Part shown: positions 13,447 through 25,493 of the stretch, in pieces | Layout of the letters: every line of letters starts with the position of its first letter | How positions within the stretch are numbered: position 1 is the stretch's first letter | Source: Pempheris klunzingeri | Taxonomy: Eukaryota > Chordata > Actinopteri > Acropomatiformes > Pempheridae | Length of the DNA: 64,000 nucleotides | Reading direction: 5' to 3' | Assembly (NCBI RefSeq): GCF_042242105.1 | Contig: NC_092015.1 | Location: forward strand, 13,905,535 to 13,969,534 | Notes under the pieces: model-generated | What the model saw: only the letters and a program-made list of their open reading frames with translations | What the model was told of the DNA's origin: nothing | The model's database searches: none | Position numbers and translations under genes: made by a program

Positions 13447-16400
13447 ATGACCAAAGAGGAGGAGATCCCTGACTGGGTGGGAGCCAAGGAGTTCTACGAC
13501 AAGTATGAGCCCAAGGAGATCCTGGGAAGGTAAGTTCACCAAGCACATGTCTTAAATTAGCCTGTAGCAGGGGTTCCCAACCTGGAGCTCGGGACCCCAG
13601 CAAGGGGTCGCAAGTTAAATCTGAGGGGTCATGAGATTCTTCTTATCTTTGCTCCTTTTTTTCCTGTGAATTCTTGGACAATTTTGTTGTGTTGGGAGTT
13701 TACTGACACAATTGCTACCACCCTCGTATATTTACCTTAAATACGATGTTATGGTCTGGAAGTAGTTAGCTAAGTGTAGCTGACTGGAGACACAGGGAAG
13801 GAGTCACAAGCCAAAAATGTTGTGAACCATTTGAACAATACATCTTGTCTTTAGTTTTTGTTGAAACAAATGTTTCCAAATGTGTGGTCTATAAATTCAC
13901 AGTTTTTTACAGGTTCTAAACAGTACAATTAAATATAACACAGCTCAACATGTCAGTAATTTTTACTTGATTGAGAGTGCAGTTGGAACAGCTGTCATTG
14001 TTGGTGTGGACTGTACAAAAGCAAGCCGAATGGTTTCCCCGAAGATTCCCAGAAGTCCCTGAAAAATGTCAGCGTACTGTGCCAGAGCTTCTCTCTCATT
14101 GTTATTCAGTCATTCCCCTCCATCTGTCTGACGGCACTGCTGTTACGTAAGCAGGAGAGGCCACATTCATCAACTTCAGCATGTTTTGGACAAAGGTTTA
14201 GTGTTGAGAGCTTCCCGGGGTTGGACGGCACTCTGTTACATTACGTAATTTCACTCCCTTTTTCGCATGCAGGTCATGAGGTCAGAGGAAGTGGACAATG
14301 AGTTCAGCTGCTCTGGTATTCTTCGCATGGCTCAGTCGGCTCCACAAATGGGACGGACAGTCAGTGTAGTGTCCCCTAAATTGTCCTCTGAATGGATTTC
14401 ACAAGCAGAGCCGACAATGAGGCCAGTCTTCCATAGATTAGTATTCAGTGTAGCATATGGAATGAGCATGAAGAAACCTGTGATGAAATAATAATTGAGT
14501 ATTGAACATTACACCAAACGGTTATCTCAGACACTTTTAGTTCATTCCTGACTGAAGATAAAGATAAATAAATAAAAAACATGTTTTCTTTGAGTTCAGC
14601 TGTACAAACACAAACCTCTGAAGAAATAAGTGACCTTACAAAGCTGCAGGTGTGTTTCTGATATGTTTTCTCTTCCTCAGGGGCATCAGCAGCGTGGTGC
14701 GCCGCTGCGTCGACAAGAGGACGTCTCAGGAGTACGCGGTGAAGATCATCGATATCACCCCCTCAGACAAGATGACCCCGCAGGAGATCGAGGAGATCAG
14801 AGCGGCGACGCTGAAGGAGATTGACATCCTCAAGAAAGTCTGCGGGCAGGACAACATCAGTAAGCACATTTTAATAAAACCGTGTCCATCAGCAGCGTTG
14901 TTACAACAGAAACTGGCATTTGTGAGGGAAAAACAATGGTGAACAGTAAGTGGGATTCAGAAGGTTTTCAGTGGGCTGAAACATGATCAACAGATCCCCT
15001 TATGACATCATAAAGGGAGCACAATCTAAACGGCGTGTTTTCACACACATTTAGTGAAAGATGGTCTTTTCTCATTATTTGAGGGTCTCTAGACACACTG
15101 GGGACACATTTTTATGTTGAAAAGGGCATGTTTGCATAATATGGGACCTTTAAATACCTAATGTGCCTCAAATGTCGCTCTAATCTCCAGTACAGCTCAA
15201 AGACTGCTACGAGTCCAAAGCCTTCTTCTTCCTGGTTTTTGACCTGTAAGTGTTACTATTGCAGATTTAAACTCACCTGTAAAACTGGAATTCACACCTA
15301 AGTGCTCAAGCGAGCAGCAGCTGTTTAACTGTTTCATTTTCTTTCCTCCAGGATGAAGAGGGGTGAACTTTTTGACTACCTCACAGAGAAAGTTACCCTG
15401 AGTGAGAAGGAAACCAGGTCAGTCAGAGTGTTATTTCACTGCCTGATGATTTACTAAGACAAAAGTGACCTTAAGTGTTTGCTGTGTGTTGGTTTTAGGA
15501 AGATCATGCGTGCTCTGCTGGAGGTGGTCCAGTTTCTCCACAGCCAGAACATCGTCCACCGGGACCTGAAGCCAGAGAACATCCTTTTAGATGACCAGAT
15601 GAACATCAAACTCACCGACTTTGGCTTCGCTGTGCAAATCCAGCCGGGACAGAGGCTCAAAGGTCAGTGGAAGCATTATCACAACGAAAAAAAATTTATG
15701 TCTAGGTCACCCAAACGTGACCCTGATGGCTTTGTCTGGAAAGCAGCTAACAATATCAGCAGCAGAAATTCCAACCTCAGCATTTTCAGCTGAGGGTATT
15801 TAAGTGTCCTGCTCTAATAAAGTTTCTATGTTTACCACCTACGGTGCAGTTAGAGCAGCTGCTGGTGGTCGGCGGAGAATCTGGGCCTGGTTGCACAACA
15901 TGCTCCCATCTCTCTTAGCTGCCCTTGCAAAGGTTAAGATGCAACAGGACACTCGGGTCCATTTGCTGTTTGTCCTAGAGGCTCAGAGTACACTGACCTT
16001 TCAAATAGACCTCTCAGAGAGCATCGGATCACCAGCAGCAGGAAGTCAAATGTCTGGTGGAGCTGGACATCATCATATAATTATGTTCAGTTTGTAAATA
16101 TGTAATGTGCTTGTTAGATCACCACCATTAGGCTGTTGCAGCATGGTATACACACATACACATACATAATGTGAAAGTTTCCGTCTAAATGTATAGTGAG
16201 GTGAATGATGTAGAAAGTAACTATGAGTACTGTAGTTATTGTATTTTAGTGGGTTAAGTAGTGTATATAAGTCATTATGTGATTTAATAATTTGATAAAT
16301 TACCTTTGCTTGGATAAGAATTACTGCCTACATTTAGGTTTCTATAGCTCACAAGTTTATTTCCCCTATTTTTTTGCCATGTAAAGAACTTTGTGAAGTC

Positions 16401-18819
16401 TGCTTTACAAATGAATGTTTCATTTAGGGAGGTTATGGTCAGGAGGGTGTGACTTAAGCCGTTTTACACAACCTTTTGTAACTAAAGCCAGGGTCTGTAA
16501 CATTGGAGAAACTAGCAAGAGCAGCTAGATATTCAAAGTAACTAAACAAAAAATATTCCACCTCTTCCCTGCAGACCTCCCTCCAAAGTCATTCCCCCAA
16601 AACACATTCACGTGCACCACCTGACTAGCGTTACTGCTGGAGTTGTGGCCCTCTCATGTTCTTTGGCTCAGTGGGTGTGTGCTTTATATTGGGTAACTGC
16701 TGCAAATTTTAGCTCCACCTTCTCTGCCACTCTTAAGCTTGCTGGCTTTAGCAGTGAGTCTGCCTGGCCTTGTGGAAGCCTTGGGTCATGCACAATGAGT
16801 ACAGGCAGGTTGACTGTCTTATTACAGACCTGAGACTGCCAGACGCCAGATTTCTTGTGTTTTGAAGTGTTTTGTTTAGTGTTTGCTGTCGGGCTGTTAT
16901 GAGAATTTCAACAAATATGACAAAAAATGCTCCTAAAATAAGTTGCATACTTTGCTTTTGAGTAACTGCTACTTGGAGTAATCTTTGTAAGACCAACTAA
17001 TGTGTTTGTTCACAGAAAGTAATTCCATCAGTACACCTGATGTGGACACTAGTAGTCCCTCCATCCATCAGATTAAAGCCCACACTCAGACATAGTTTTC
17101 ATACAGAGTCTGTTTTACAAATCCTTGTTGTCCAACGTGTGAAACCTGACAGTGATTTTCTGTTGGAGCCGAAGCAGTGAAACTGTTTTCATGCTTTGCA
17201 AACGTGGATAAGTTAACAAGTTTGACATGTCTGTAACGCAGAGGTGTGTGGGACTCCTGGTTACCTCGCTCCTGAGATCATCGAGTGCTCCATGGACGCT
17301 GGGCACGCAGGATATGGTACTGCTGTGGACATGTGAGTGAGACTAGAATCAGAAAATATCAGATACGTAAACTGAAAATTCTATTTAATTCACTATATGC
17401 AATCATTCACGATCTACTTTGCCTCTAAACTCATGTTATCTTATGGCTCATATACTTTCCAGGTTATTATCAGGATAATGAACGTACACACTGTTAACAC
17501 ACTAAGAGAGATTTCCTTCTGGTGTAATCCTGCAGATGGAGCTCAGGGGTGATCATGTACACGCTGCTTGCGGGCTCTCCACCCTTCTGGCACAGGAAAC
17601 AGATGCTGATGCTGCGTATGATCTTGGCTGGGAGCTACGACTTCTCGTCTCCAGAATGGGAGGACCGCTCAGACACAGTCAAAGATTTGGTAGACTTTTT
17701 TTTTTTTTTACCTCTACTTTTGCTGGTTTGGTTACATAAAAATAAAAGAATCACCTGATCAAAGACACCTATGACAACTAGTGATGATGTAGTGGTGGTA
17801 TTAAGACATCTAAAGTTGCGGTAAAGTTTTAATTACACAAGAATGACTAAAACTCTTCGTGTGGTTTCCTCAGATCTCTCGGATGCTGGTGGTGGACCCG
17901 AAGCAGCGATACACAGCTACCGACGTTCTCAACCACTCGTTCTTTTCACAGTATGTGGTGGATGAAGTGCGGCAGTTCACGCCATACAGGCGGTTCAAGG
18001 TGAGATATAAAAGATTTTTAAGTGACTAAATTTACTCAAATTCTAAATTACATTCACATACTTACAAATTACCATAAATATTTAGATTTATTTCCAACCC
18101 TCCAAAGTGTCAAACATGTGCATTTCAATATGTTCACGCCTGTAAGACAAACTAAACGGCAAACATGGACACTGGTTAGATTTTCAGGTCAATAATTGAA
18201 ATTTTTGATAAAAATAAATCTCATTATAAAAAATCTCACAGTAAAATAAATCTCTTAAGAGTCAAGTTTAAATACTTTCCAAAGATTAATTTACAACCTA
18301 TTCATTTATTTACATACAGCTTTATCCTGTATTTATTTATGCACTTGATTACGTATTTCCTAACATCCTATTTCATTTCAGCTGTTTTGGATGACATATA
18401 AAAACATCAGTCTGTATCATATCTATGTGTCATGAGTCATGATGACCATGGTTAAGATTTATTAAATAAATTCACTGTACACTTTCCCTACATTTCATAC
18501 AGCCTTAATACTCGGACACATTAGTGAACTTTTCTCAAACTCTCTCCTTCAGGTCATTTGCATGACTGTTCTCGCCACAATGAGAATCTACTGCAACTAC
18601 CGCCGTGCCAAGCCCGTCACCAAGGAGGTGATCAAGAGCGACCCGTACGCCGTCAAGCCCATCCGCAAGCTCATCGACGCGTGTGCGTTCAAGATCTACG
18701 GCCACTGGGTAAAGAAGGGACAAACTCAGAACAGAGCAGCGCTTTTCGAGAACACTCCCAAGGCCATCCTGCTCTCGATGGCCGCCGAGGCCGATGAGCC
18801 GACACACCACATCTCGTAA
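13447..18819 (+). CDS. phkg1: Phosphorylase kinase catalytic subunit gamma 1 (9 coding exons, 394 aa)
   Basis: Coding exons: 13447-13529, 14681-14859, 15191-15245, 15352-15417, 15499-15662, 17242-17332, 17536-17689, 17874-17999, 18553-18819 (TAA); 1185 nt, all phases agree. The start codon is in a strong context (GCCACCATGA). Kinase domain about residues 24-290: Gly loop GRGISS (27-32), Lys49 in AVK, catalytic HRDLKPEN with Asp150, DFG Asp168, [10 protein letters not shown] with no phosphorylatable activation-loop residue needed, as in all PHKG. The C-terminal calmodulin-binding region ([39 protein letters not shown]) is well kept. The enzyme phosphorylates glycogen phosphorylase within the alpha-beta-gamma-delta holoenzyme. 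C-terminal features and LFDLMKRGELF-like core match muscle PHKG1 better than liver PHKG2. At the exon 6/7 join the codon is ATA, giving VDIW where human has VDMW. Candidate polyA signal: 19586-19591. Confidence 0.96.
13568..13840 (+). mobile_element. hAT-like MITE fragment in phkg1 intron 1
   Basis: Begins CAGGGGTTCCCAACCTGG and continues 'aaggggtcgcaagttaaatc', 'tgaggggtcatgagat', features of a widespread hAT-type non-autonomous element; the right side ('gagtcacaagccaaaaatgt', 'gtgaaccatttg') resembles a decayed inverted end. No coding capacity. Confidence 0.5.
14925..15155 (+). repeat. Interspersed repeat in phkg1 intron 2, copy A
   Basis: Shares in order with 48765-49012: 'gaaaaaacaatgg'-type start, 'cacacacatttagtgaaaga', 'tggtcttttctcat', 'ggtctctagacacac', 'ataatatgggacct'. 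The two copies are in the same orientation about 34 kb apart. Confidence 0.65.
16560..16770 (+). repeat. Interspersed repeat in phkg1 intron 5, copy A
   Basis: 'caaagtcattcccccaaaac' with 'cacattcacgtgcaccacct', and 'ccttctctgccactc', align with 49930-50300 ('caaagtcactcccctaaaac', 'cacatgagcgcgcgctgcct', 'ctttctctgccactc'). Family not assigned. The rest of the 1.6-kb intron 5 has no further feature I can name. Confidence 0.45.
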
Positions 18820-21036
18820 TGTGCACCTGTTCCTCCAGACAGATCTGCCGGAGATTAATGGGGATGCATCTCTACTCAGTGTGGTTGTTTTATACATCTC
18901 CCCATTGCGTAAAAAGAAATGAACTGTTAAAGCATAACCGAGTTCTGCCAGACGCGGTTAATTTAAGTTGGTCTTTAATGTGGAGAGCATGCTTTGCTCA
19001 TGAATTTTGAAATGCAGCTCTGGTTATCACAGTAGGATTTATTCAGTCACGGAACAGCCAAGTGATAAAGTGCTAAAACGACATCATGATCAACACTTTA
19101 CTGGCTTTCTATCCTAAATGTACTTTAAACTAGAAAGATTTACTGCTGAAATGGCATTTTTGGGACAGTATTTAATTTCAAATGAACCCACTCTTAACTG
19201 TGATTCTTCTGGAAATTGAGCTTTTCTTTCTTTGATGCTTGTTTAAAGTGAATGGAGCCTCCTGTTATCAGAGACACTGTGCAACAATCTCCATGTATTG
19301 AACGTGGACACAAGCTTTCCACCTTTTATTTTACTGTTTGAAATATAAAGTTTTAATGTTCAAGACTAGATTCAAATTTTAATGAATTTTCAGAACCAAT
19401 TGAAGAGTTTCTGGTTGTGTAAGTGACATCTCTGGAGCAATATGAGATTTTTTTCCTAAAAAAATATGAAGCCATAGCGGCCCGAGTGGAAATAATCTAT
19501 ATTATTATTACTGCAATATAAAGCAGTGAACCTGCATGGATGTACTGAACTGGTAACAGCTTCATGGAAGGATGGTAGCACTTTAAATAAAATGTATGCG
19601 ATGAGTTTATTTATTAAAATGTGTATTTACTTTAAAAAGCCAGAGGGTACTGACTTTTCTTGATGTTTATGAATTTTAAAAACTTCTGGAGTGTATTTTC
19701 CTGTGCCTTTGTCCAAAAACCTTAAGCCTAATGTAGAAAGTGAATACACGAGAGCCATTTTGAACAGTCACGGGTTTATTATAACAGAAGAAAGAGGTAC
19801 ATTCACATCCATAACGTCTTTCATTTACACAGAATTATCTTACAGCATTGGAGCTACTTTTAGACACTGTGGTCCTTCATGTTCTTACCATGAGTGAAGG
19901 AGCAGCCGCTGGTTGTCCTGCAGAATTCAGCAAACAGAAGAAAAATCAATACAAAACCAATGAATTCTGGCAGAGCAGCATCTTCACATCCACATTGTAT
20001 CGTTGTACTCATTCCTGTGCAGTTGGACGAGGCTGAGGGAAGCACCCATCCCATTGTTCAGCAGAAATGAGACAAGGCTTTTGCATGGTGTCTGACTGTA
20101 TCCACCACAGAGCAGCTGGAACAGAATTCGGCCATGCTTCACCAGAACATTTTTCAGTGCGAGGAATATTAATTATAACAGCGCGTACACACATACCATC
20201 CTCCGTCCTGTCTCCACAGTCTGGAGGTCAGTCGTAGCAGTCTGTGGCGATATGAGAAGAGTAAATGATACATTGATTAAAGTATCTAAATTGATATAAC
20301 TGCATAATCAAAAAGAAACTAATAGTTGCAGCCTTGCAAGATAATATACACACATTGTTGCAGCTAAGGGAGCCACAAGTTTCTGTATTCACTCTGACTT
20401 AAGAACGAGTCACATTTACACTCTTATCTAGTTAGTGAGTCAGTGTGTGAAAACGTTAGTGTAGCATGGTGTCTGACTGCATTTACTACGGCAAGAGTAA
20501 GACAGAATTCGGCCATGCATTTAAATACATGTTATTTAAATACATGTTATGGATGAGTTGTCTCTATGTTTCAAGACCAACAAGCAGGTGTTTTCTGAGT
20601 GTTAACTAGTGGACTAAAGCACGTTTGGTGAGACAAGTGCTTGTTTTATGAATGAAATCACGACAGATGCTGACAAAGACCCGAAACTATGCGTATATCT
20701 GCTCCTCCTCTTCCTCACCTCTACCGCATGGAGGTCTGTGTGTCTCAGGATGGAGCTCCTCCATGAGGACTCAGGTCAGGCCTTCTGCTTGCTCCACTCT
20801 ACCCTGTCCAACAGATGTACACAGGCATGTTAACATCACCCCGAGCAGAATTACACACACCTTAAACACACCAAAGTAGATTATCTTTATTTCCTTTGAG
20901 TGTTTAAAGCACAGCAGCACAGCTAACAATCTTAGCACACCTTTAGAGCTGTTCAGTCAGGCCACGTGCTTTCAACGTCCATATCTGATACCTGATGTTA
21001 GCCAAACTCAGTCTGAATCTAGCTAGCTAAACTTAC
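18820..21036. other. phkg1 3' UTR and intergenic DNA
   Basis: AATAAA at 19586-19591 is the likely end of the phkg1 transcript. Beyond it are a diverged direct duplication (20082-20137 and 20464-20518) and a tandem duplication of 'atttaaatacatgtt' (about 20519-20548). No exon of CCT6A or SUMF2, the human neighbours at this position, was found here or up to psph. Confidence 0.6.
20082..20518 (+). repeat. Diverged 55-bp direct repeat, two copies
   Basis: GCATGGTGTCTGACTG begins and GACAGAATTCGGCCATGC-like sequence ends both copies (20082-20137 and 20464-20518), with a more diverged middle. The span given covers both copies and the spacer. Confidence 0.7.
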
Positions 21037-21340
21037 CTGTGCCGACATGAAGCCTCCAGTTTTCATTGGTAGGTTTGACACCTGGCTCCGTTTTACCGCA
21101 AACATGGACAGGTGACCGCTACATTTTGTGTTCATGAAGATCAACTCACTGCTCTCCACCACCTACAGACTGTAATGAAGAGTGTTAGCACCGTCCGGTT
21201 AGCACAGCTCTTCTTCGTGGCCTCCTCAGGCACCACCTTCTTCTTCTTCCTCGTTTTGTAGTAGGATTTTTTGTGTTCCTGTTGAAAACAGCTTCACATT
21301 ACCGCCGCCCTCTGGTCTGAAGTGTGAACTACAAGAGCTG
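21037..21340 (-). other. Possible first exon of an unannotated minus-strand transcript
   Basis: On the minus strand a sequence ends in a strong donor, CACAG|GTAAGTTTAG, at 21037/21036, and the ten codons before it (ATG at 21066-21064) read MKTGGFMSAQ. TAGCTAGC follows the donor within 12 bases and GTGCTAACCGG lies upstream, the same motif class as at the other TATA-less first exons here. A CTCF-like match is at 21304-21318. No downstream exon with recognisable protein was found between here and phkg1, so a non-coding RNA is equally possible. The 'aagaagaagaagaagg'-containing upstream part could also belong to a repeat. Confidence 0.25.
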
Positions 21341-21703
21341 GAAGATAAATAAACGCACAAGTTCATTACTTTTAGGTTGGATTTTAATACGAATCTTTCG
21401 AAAAAGGTTTCAATTTATAAGCATTATAATAATCATATAAACTTATATGAACTTATATAAACTTATACCTAACAAATAAAATGAAAGTATGACGAATACT
21501 TGATGATGAATTTAAATACTTTTAAAAAAATGCTAATTAACTAAATAAATGAATGAATGAATGAATAAATAAATAAATGTATCATTTGTCTTTTTGGTTA
21601 ATGCCATAAACTATATGAAAGTCCCACAGGATGGATGCTGCCTGCCTCAGGGTGCTGTAGGTGGAACAGGTCCTGCAGAGATGGCAGATTTCGGCCAATC
21701 AGC

Positions 21704-22075
21704 AGGGTGAATGTTACGCTGCAGTCTGCTCTTGTCTTTATCAGTGGAAGCAGCGCACCAGATGGTGATGGAGGAGGTGAGGAGGGACTCGATGATGGAG
21801 GATTAGAAGTGCACCATCATCGTCTTTTGGCAGGTTGAACTTCCTCAAAAGGAGGAACATAGCATAGCACAACATAGCTTCTGTGTTGAGGGAGCTGATG
21901 TTCAGACTCCAAAGTGTGGACCGGGGAGTCTCTCAGAGAGTGACGGGGGCAGGTGGATCTGTCCACAACCTTCTCCAGTTTCAAGTTCCCAGGCACCCAC
22001 ATCACTGATGCCCTCACATGGGTGATAAACACAATATATGAGGCAATGACAATAAAGGAATCTTGAATCTTCTCC
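21704..22075 (-). mobile_element. Truncated LINE fragments, minus copy interrupted by a plus-oriented 3' end
   Basis: The plus-strand text 'gtgatggaggaggtgagga', 'tcgatgatggaggatt', 'agaagtgcaccatcatcgtc', 'aggttgaacttcctc' is the reverse complement of the C-terminal reverse-transcriptase region of a common fish LINE (protein flavour FLRKFNLPK..MVHFYTAIIESILTSSI). From about 21965 to 22075 the orientation changes: 'ctccagtttcaagttcccag', 'gcacccacatcactgatgcc' reads FKFPGTHITDALTW on the plus strand and ends in the LINE tail 'gacaataaaggaatcttgaa'. After that, 'ctccaccgtcttaagagtgc', 'tgagctctaagttgttactc' resumes the minus copy to about 22170. Only short, decayed pieces remain. A further LINE-like 3' tail ('cttggccgatgaagctg') may lie near 22745. 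Confidence 0.7.
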
Positions 22076-22957
22076 ACCGTCTTAAGAGTGCTGAGCTCTA
22101 AGTTGTTACTCTAGGTCAGCACCGGGTCGTCCGCTGGTCAATCTCCCACCTGGTGCCATCGACTGGTAAATTACCAGTCTTCACCAGTACAGCGCCCACA
22201 TGACTGCTGACGCAACACCAATCGACAGACTCATGCTCCAATCCACCCTCATTTCACAGTTTAGAATATATACTGTTTTAACGTGTTCATGCATCATTGT
22301 GTATTGTTTTCAATTGTTTTCTCTTTATTTATTTATTTTTTTAATTATTTTCTACAATAGATTAATATTGAAAGCTGTCATCAAAGCAAAAGGTGGCTAC
22401 TTTGAAGAAACTAAAAAATAAAACATATTCCGTCTCACACTTTTTTGTTTACTACAGAATTTAATATCTGTTCCTTCATAGTTTTGATGTCTTCATTATT
22501 AATCTACAATGTATAGAATGATAAAAAAAAATAAGAAAAACCACTGAATAATTGTCCAACCCTGTTTTTGCAATTTGTTGCTTTTCATGTGTAATTTTAT
22601 ATGCATTTGATTTTTCACCTACATGTATGTACATATATCTATGTTATGTTTACATGTCTTTGTTACATCTTCCATGTAAATAGTTTTTTTTTTTTAATCT
22701 GTGTATAAATGCATTGCAGTCAAACTCTTTGTATGTTTACATTTACTTGGCCGATGAAGCTGTTTACGATTCTTGGAAAAGTTACTAGTTCGCTTGGAAA
22801 TCAGACTTGGAGTCAATACACCTTTATCGTCAAGCCTGAGTCAGAGCTATGGGGGGCCAACAGCTTGGTTGGAGCTGAAACTTGTGCTTTAATAACAATA
22901 CCGACATTTTAATAGATAAATAATAATAATATTAATTTTGGGCTAACTCAATGTAGC

Positions 22958-23392
22958 CTAGCCGTAGCTCATTAGGCTAAGCTATGGCTAGCCAGCCGTT
23001 GGCTGACCGTTAGTCGAAAGTTGATGTCGTCATGGAGCAGAGCCAGCGGTGGGCGGTCCCTCACCGGCTTCGCTCTGATTGGTCGAGCGCTCATCACTTC
23101 TCTTCCTCATCGGTGAGCCCAGTGAGGCGGTCGGACACTGGAGGAGCTGCTGCTGGTGCCTCATCAACGCTGCCTTCACCGGTAAGTCCTGCTGCCAAAG
23201 CCTCGGCTCGGACAACTTTGTGTTTTTATAAAAAAAAAAAAAAAAGACATTAGCGTGGTCTTACAGCCGGAGTAGCTTCGCAGGTCCGACAGTCGAACAG
23301 AGTGTGTTTAGAGGACTGCACCGGGCAGGTAGTTAACATCCTTTCTAGGATATGTTGGAGTCAGACACTTGAAGCAATAAGCTAGCGTTAAC
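22958..23392 (+). promoter_or_regulatory. psph promoter region and non-coding first exon
   Basis: GC-richer DNA with an inverted CCAAT box (GATTGGTCG, about 23077-23085) precedes a likely 5' UTR exon ending near 23181 (CACCG|GTAAGT), which can splice to the acceptor at 23882-23883 just before the start codon. GCTAGC-type motifs flank it: a dense cluster at 22958-23015 and GCTAGCGTTAAC at 23381-23392. Exon start not determinable. Confidence 0.5.
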
Positions 23393-23884
23393 TATTTTAC
23401 TGCCGGTACACCAAACGAGCCGAGACGTCTCGTTTGACCCGCATTTCACCTTGAGTACGTTTATTTTGGGTCCTGCTATCAAGGGTCCCCTGTGGTTTCC
23501 CAGGGGGTGACGCAATACTGACTGAGGCTGTCCATTCACGGCCTCTCTTCTGGGTGTTTTTGGCAGGCTTTATGTAACGCATTTTTCTGGCTCATACTAC
23601 CGGCGTGGAGGGGAGCTCCGTCGATGCAGAAACGATTGCACATAGGTATTTCAGTCAATGGATGAATTTGCTGCTTCGCTGGGTTGAAGACATCCACTGC
23701 ATGCAGGGCTTAGTCACACAATGAATCCAGGCAGCAGCTGGGAAAATCACAGACCCCACTTTAAACCAACAAATTAAGCTCGGGATCCAGCTCAGATTAA
23801 CTCTCATAGGACCTCCTAATATTGCCTGAAATCTATGTCACCTTTTTGAAGTGTATACTTACTGTGTATTTCTCTTTTTCCAGC

Positions 23885-24994
23885 ATGATGGCAACTATTT
23901 CCCAGACAAAGGAGCTCTTCCGGAGAGCGGAGGCTGTGTGTTTCGATGTGGACAGCACAGTTATCAAAGAAGAAGGCATAGATGAACTTGCCAAGTTTTG
24001 TGGCGTTGGGGATGCAGTCACTGAAATGTATGTGTGTAAATGCTGTCAACGTCACATTAAGATAGCAAAAAAAAACATTTGCCAAACAGCACGCTTCTGT
24101 TTTGATGTCAACACCGGATTTGTTTAAAATATGATGCCATCTTTAGCTTTTCTCACATTTCAGGACTCGCAAAGCCATGGGCGGCTCAATGACATTTAAA
24201 ACAGCCCTGACCGAGCGTCTCTCCATCATTCGATGCTCCAGAGAACAAGTGAACAAACTGATAACGGACCACCCACCTCAGCTGACTCCAGGTATCAGGT
24301 GAGGATTACAGTCAGTCACTTATATTCTTCTCAGTACAGAAACAGAAACTAATGCAATTATGAAAACCACATGAAAAACTTATTTTCATTAACTGACATA
24401 AAAGTAAAAAATAAACGACAACTGAAACTGTAATGTTTTACAAACTTAAAAAACTTTTTAAAAAATTATACAGAAAGTGTCTCTTTTTCTGATTACTTTC
24501 TCAGACTTTTTTAAATCTCATCCCTGAAAAATACTTTGTGTCACAAACACAAACTAATGAAAATAAAAGCTAAACGTTTTTGGAAAAATCCAACTTAACT
24601 AGCAAACATGCTTTAAAAACTAAGTGAGAAAGAAGAAAAGCGAATGAAAAACCAACAGTAACGTTGGTTTGTGTGTGTAGTTCATGTGCAAAACCACCTT
24701 TCCGTTGCTGATACATGAGGTCCATCGGTCCAAATGAGATTTGACCAGTTCTCTCTACACAAAAATGTAAGTAAAAACTGCTAAAAGGCCATTTGTCTTC
24801 ATCCAGGGATCTTGTGGACCGCCTACACCGGCTCAACATAAAGGTGTTCCTCATCTCAGGCGGCTTCCGCTGCATTGTTGAACATGTGGCCGCTCAGCTC
24901 AGCATTCCTCTGCATCACGTCTACGCCAACAGGCTCAAGTTCTACTTCAATGGTAACGTTTGGGACTTCTCTCTGTTTTCATCATAGTGGACCA

Positions 24995-25033
<39 letters not shown>

Positions 25034-25493
25034 TGAATCAAATGTTTTCCTTTATTTTACGTGACACAACCTGTTTGAAGGTTGGTCCAAATTTCTAAAT
25101 GAAATATTTGTGTTTTCCAGGAGAATACGCTGGCTTTGATGAGAGCCAGCCCACAGCGGAGAGCGGCGGAAAAGGAAAGGTTATCAGCATGCTGAAGGAA
25201 CAATACGGCCTCGAGACCGTGGTGATGATCGGAGATGGAGCGACTGATCTCGAGGCGTGTCCTCCTGCTGTAAGTGTTCACATTGTCTTCAAAAACTCTC
25301 TCCACGGTTTTCGGTTGCGTGTTTGAGAGGCAGTTGTTAAGTATTCTGTAAATCACAGTAGTTTTATCTCCTTCTCCCTCAGAGTGCCTTCATTGGATTT
25401 GGTGGGAACGTCGTCAGACCGCAGGTTAAGGAGAGGTCCTCGTGGTACGTGACAAGCTTCGGGGAGCTGCTAAAGGAACTTGAAAAGATTTAA
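23885..25493 (+). CDS. psph: Phosphoserine phosphatase (5 coding exons, 227 aa)
   Basis: Exons 23885-24027, 24164-24298, 24807-24952, 25121-25269 and 25383-25493 (TAA) total 684 nt and agree in phase. This is the HAD-family enzyme that makes L-serine from phosphoserine, the last step of the phosphorylated pathway, in the cytosol. All motifs are present: DVDST with nucleophile Asp21 and acid/base Asp23, EEGIDELAKFCG cap region, SGG with Ser110, Lys159/Lys161 in GGKGK, and GDGATDLEA with Asp180 and Asp184. Human PSPH is 225 aa and aligns end to end. Two consecutive ATG codons open the frame; the first is used here, the second would shorten the protein by one residue. A candidate polyA signal is at 26043-26048. 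The gene is tail to tail with nipsnap2, as in human. Confidence 0.97.
24996..25032 (+). repeat. (GT)n microsatellite in psph intron 3
   Basis: About 18 GT units starting 44 bp after the end of exon 3. Confidence 0.9.

Noticed and set aside
19860-20054. Minus-strand frame with a hydrophobic stretch (EFIGFVLIFLLFAEFC)
   Set aside because: Considered as a small membrane protein downstream of the 21037 candidate exon, but no in-phase acceptor or conservation could be shown.
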